5,687 bases of DNA from an uncultured Clostridia bacterium. Its GTDB lineage: Bacteria > Bacillota > Clostridia > Oscillospirales > Acutalibacteraceae. The position numbers were made by a program, and so were the translations under genes. The DNA is taken from positions 1 to 5,687 of the forward strand of contig CAMJYS010000050.1 of assembly GCA_946410005.1 (NCBI GenBank), given 5' to 3'. Position 1 is the stretch's first letter; each line of letters opens with the position of its first letter. Positions 5,578 to 5,687 of the stretch are shown one piece after another. Below the pieces are notes generated by a model, which worked only from the letters and a program-made list of their open reading frames with translations, was not told where the DNA came from and did not search any database.

Positions 5578-5687
5578 GGTATTGCAAAAAGCAAATAGAT
5601 AGTATAAAATGAAGAACATGGAAGATAAAAAGATATGTCCGAAATGCGGACGAGAGGAAAAAGTAAAAAACGGATTTAATAGAGGAA
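5578..5687 (+). mobile_element. Possible left end of an IS1-like insertion sequence (partial)
   Basis: The sequence from GGTATTGC (5578) immediately follows the hairpin, has no other gene, and leads within 31-40 nt to a transposase-like zinc-ribbon ORF. IS1-family elements commonly begin with GG and place the first ORF a few tens of bases inside. The other end, the matching inverted repeat and any target duplication lie outside the window, so the boundary is a guess. Confidence 0.3.
5609..5687 (+). CDS. Zinc-ribbon protein, probable IS1-type transposase N-terminus (cut by window edge)
   Basis: The visible 26 residues start MKNMEDKK and continue ICPKCGREEKVKNGFNRG, open to the window end. A Cys-x-x-Cys-Gly knuckle (C10, C13) followed by a basic VKNG...RG segment is the usual start of InsA-like transposase proteins, in which a second CxxC follows after a QRYxC stretch that would lie beyond the edge. 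The start could be 5609 or the in-frame ATG at 5618. Neither has a Shine-Dalgarno, and the TAG at 5600-5602 blocks any upstream extension. TATAAA (5603-5608) directly before the ATG could be a -10 giving an almost leaderless message from 5618. Another small zinc-ribbon DNA-binding protein is possible. Confidence 0.6.
   Translation, partial: MKNMEDKKICPKCGREEKVKNGFNRG

Overview
The window comes from a low-GC Gram-positive bacterium, most likely an anaerobic member of the Clostridia. I infer this from the strong A+T bias, the strong AGGAGG-type ribosome binding sites, a MurC with the clostridial-looking EACEY motif, and a rubrerythrin. All recognisable genes are on the + strand and tightly packed. 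No stretch over 300 bases lacks a gene.

Layout. Positions 1-101 hold a small palindrome and an extended -10 promoter. Positions 102-767 encode an unrecognised signal-peptide protein with a low-complexity body and a C-terminal membrane anchor. It is followed after 24 nt by murC (792-2174, peptidoglycan precursor synthesis). A promoter at the murC stop codon appears to start a second unit, rubrerythrin (2223-2813) plus nucleoside diphosphate kinase (2841-3245). A near-consensus promoter at 3316-3344 then drives a secreted zinc-dependent phospholipase C-like protein (3379-4401), closed by an intrinsic terminator (4412-4442). queA (4493-5545, queuosine synthesis) follows with its own weak promoter. 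A hairpin lies just after queA, and the right edge cuts into a small zinc-ribbon ORF resembling the N-terminus of an IS1-type transposase.

Most of the window is housekeeping: cell wall, peroxide defence, nucleotide balance and tRNA modification. The notable item is the phospholipase-like gene. It keeps a full set of candidate zinc ligands, but it departs from the classical signature, has S1/P1-nuclease-like spacing at its mature N-terminus, and carries two hydrophilic low-complexity insertions inside the catalytic fold. Two of the predicted exported proteins (102-767 and 3379-4401) share this K/S/E/N/D-rich composition. I see no CRISPR array, tRNA, rRNA or evident multi-gene defence system.
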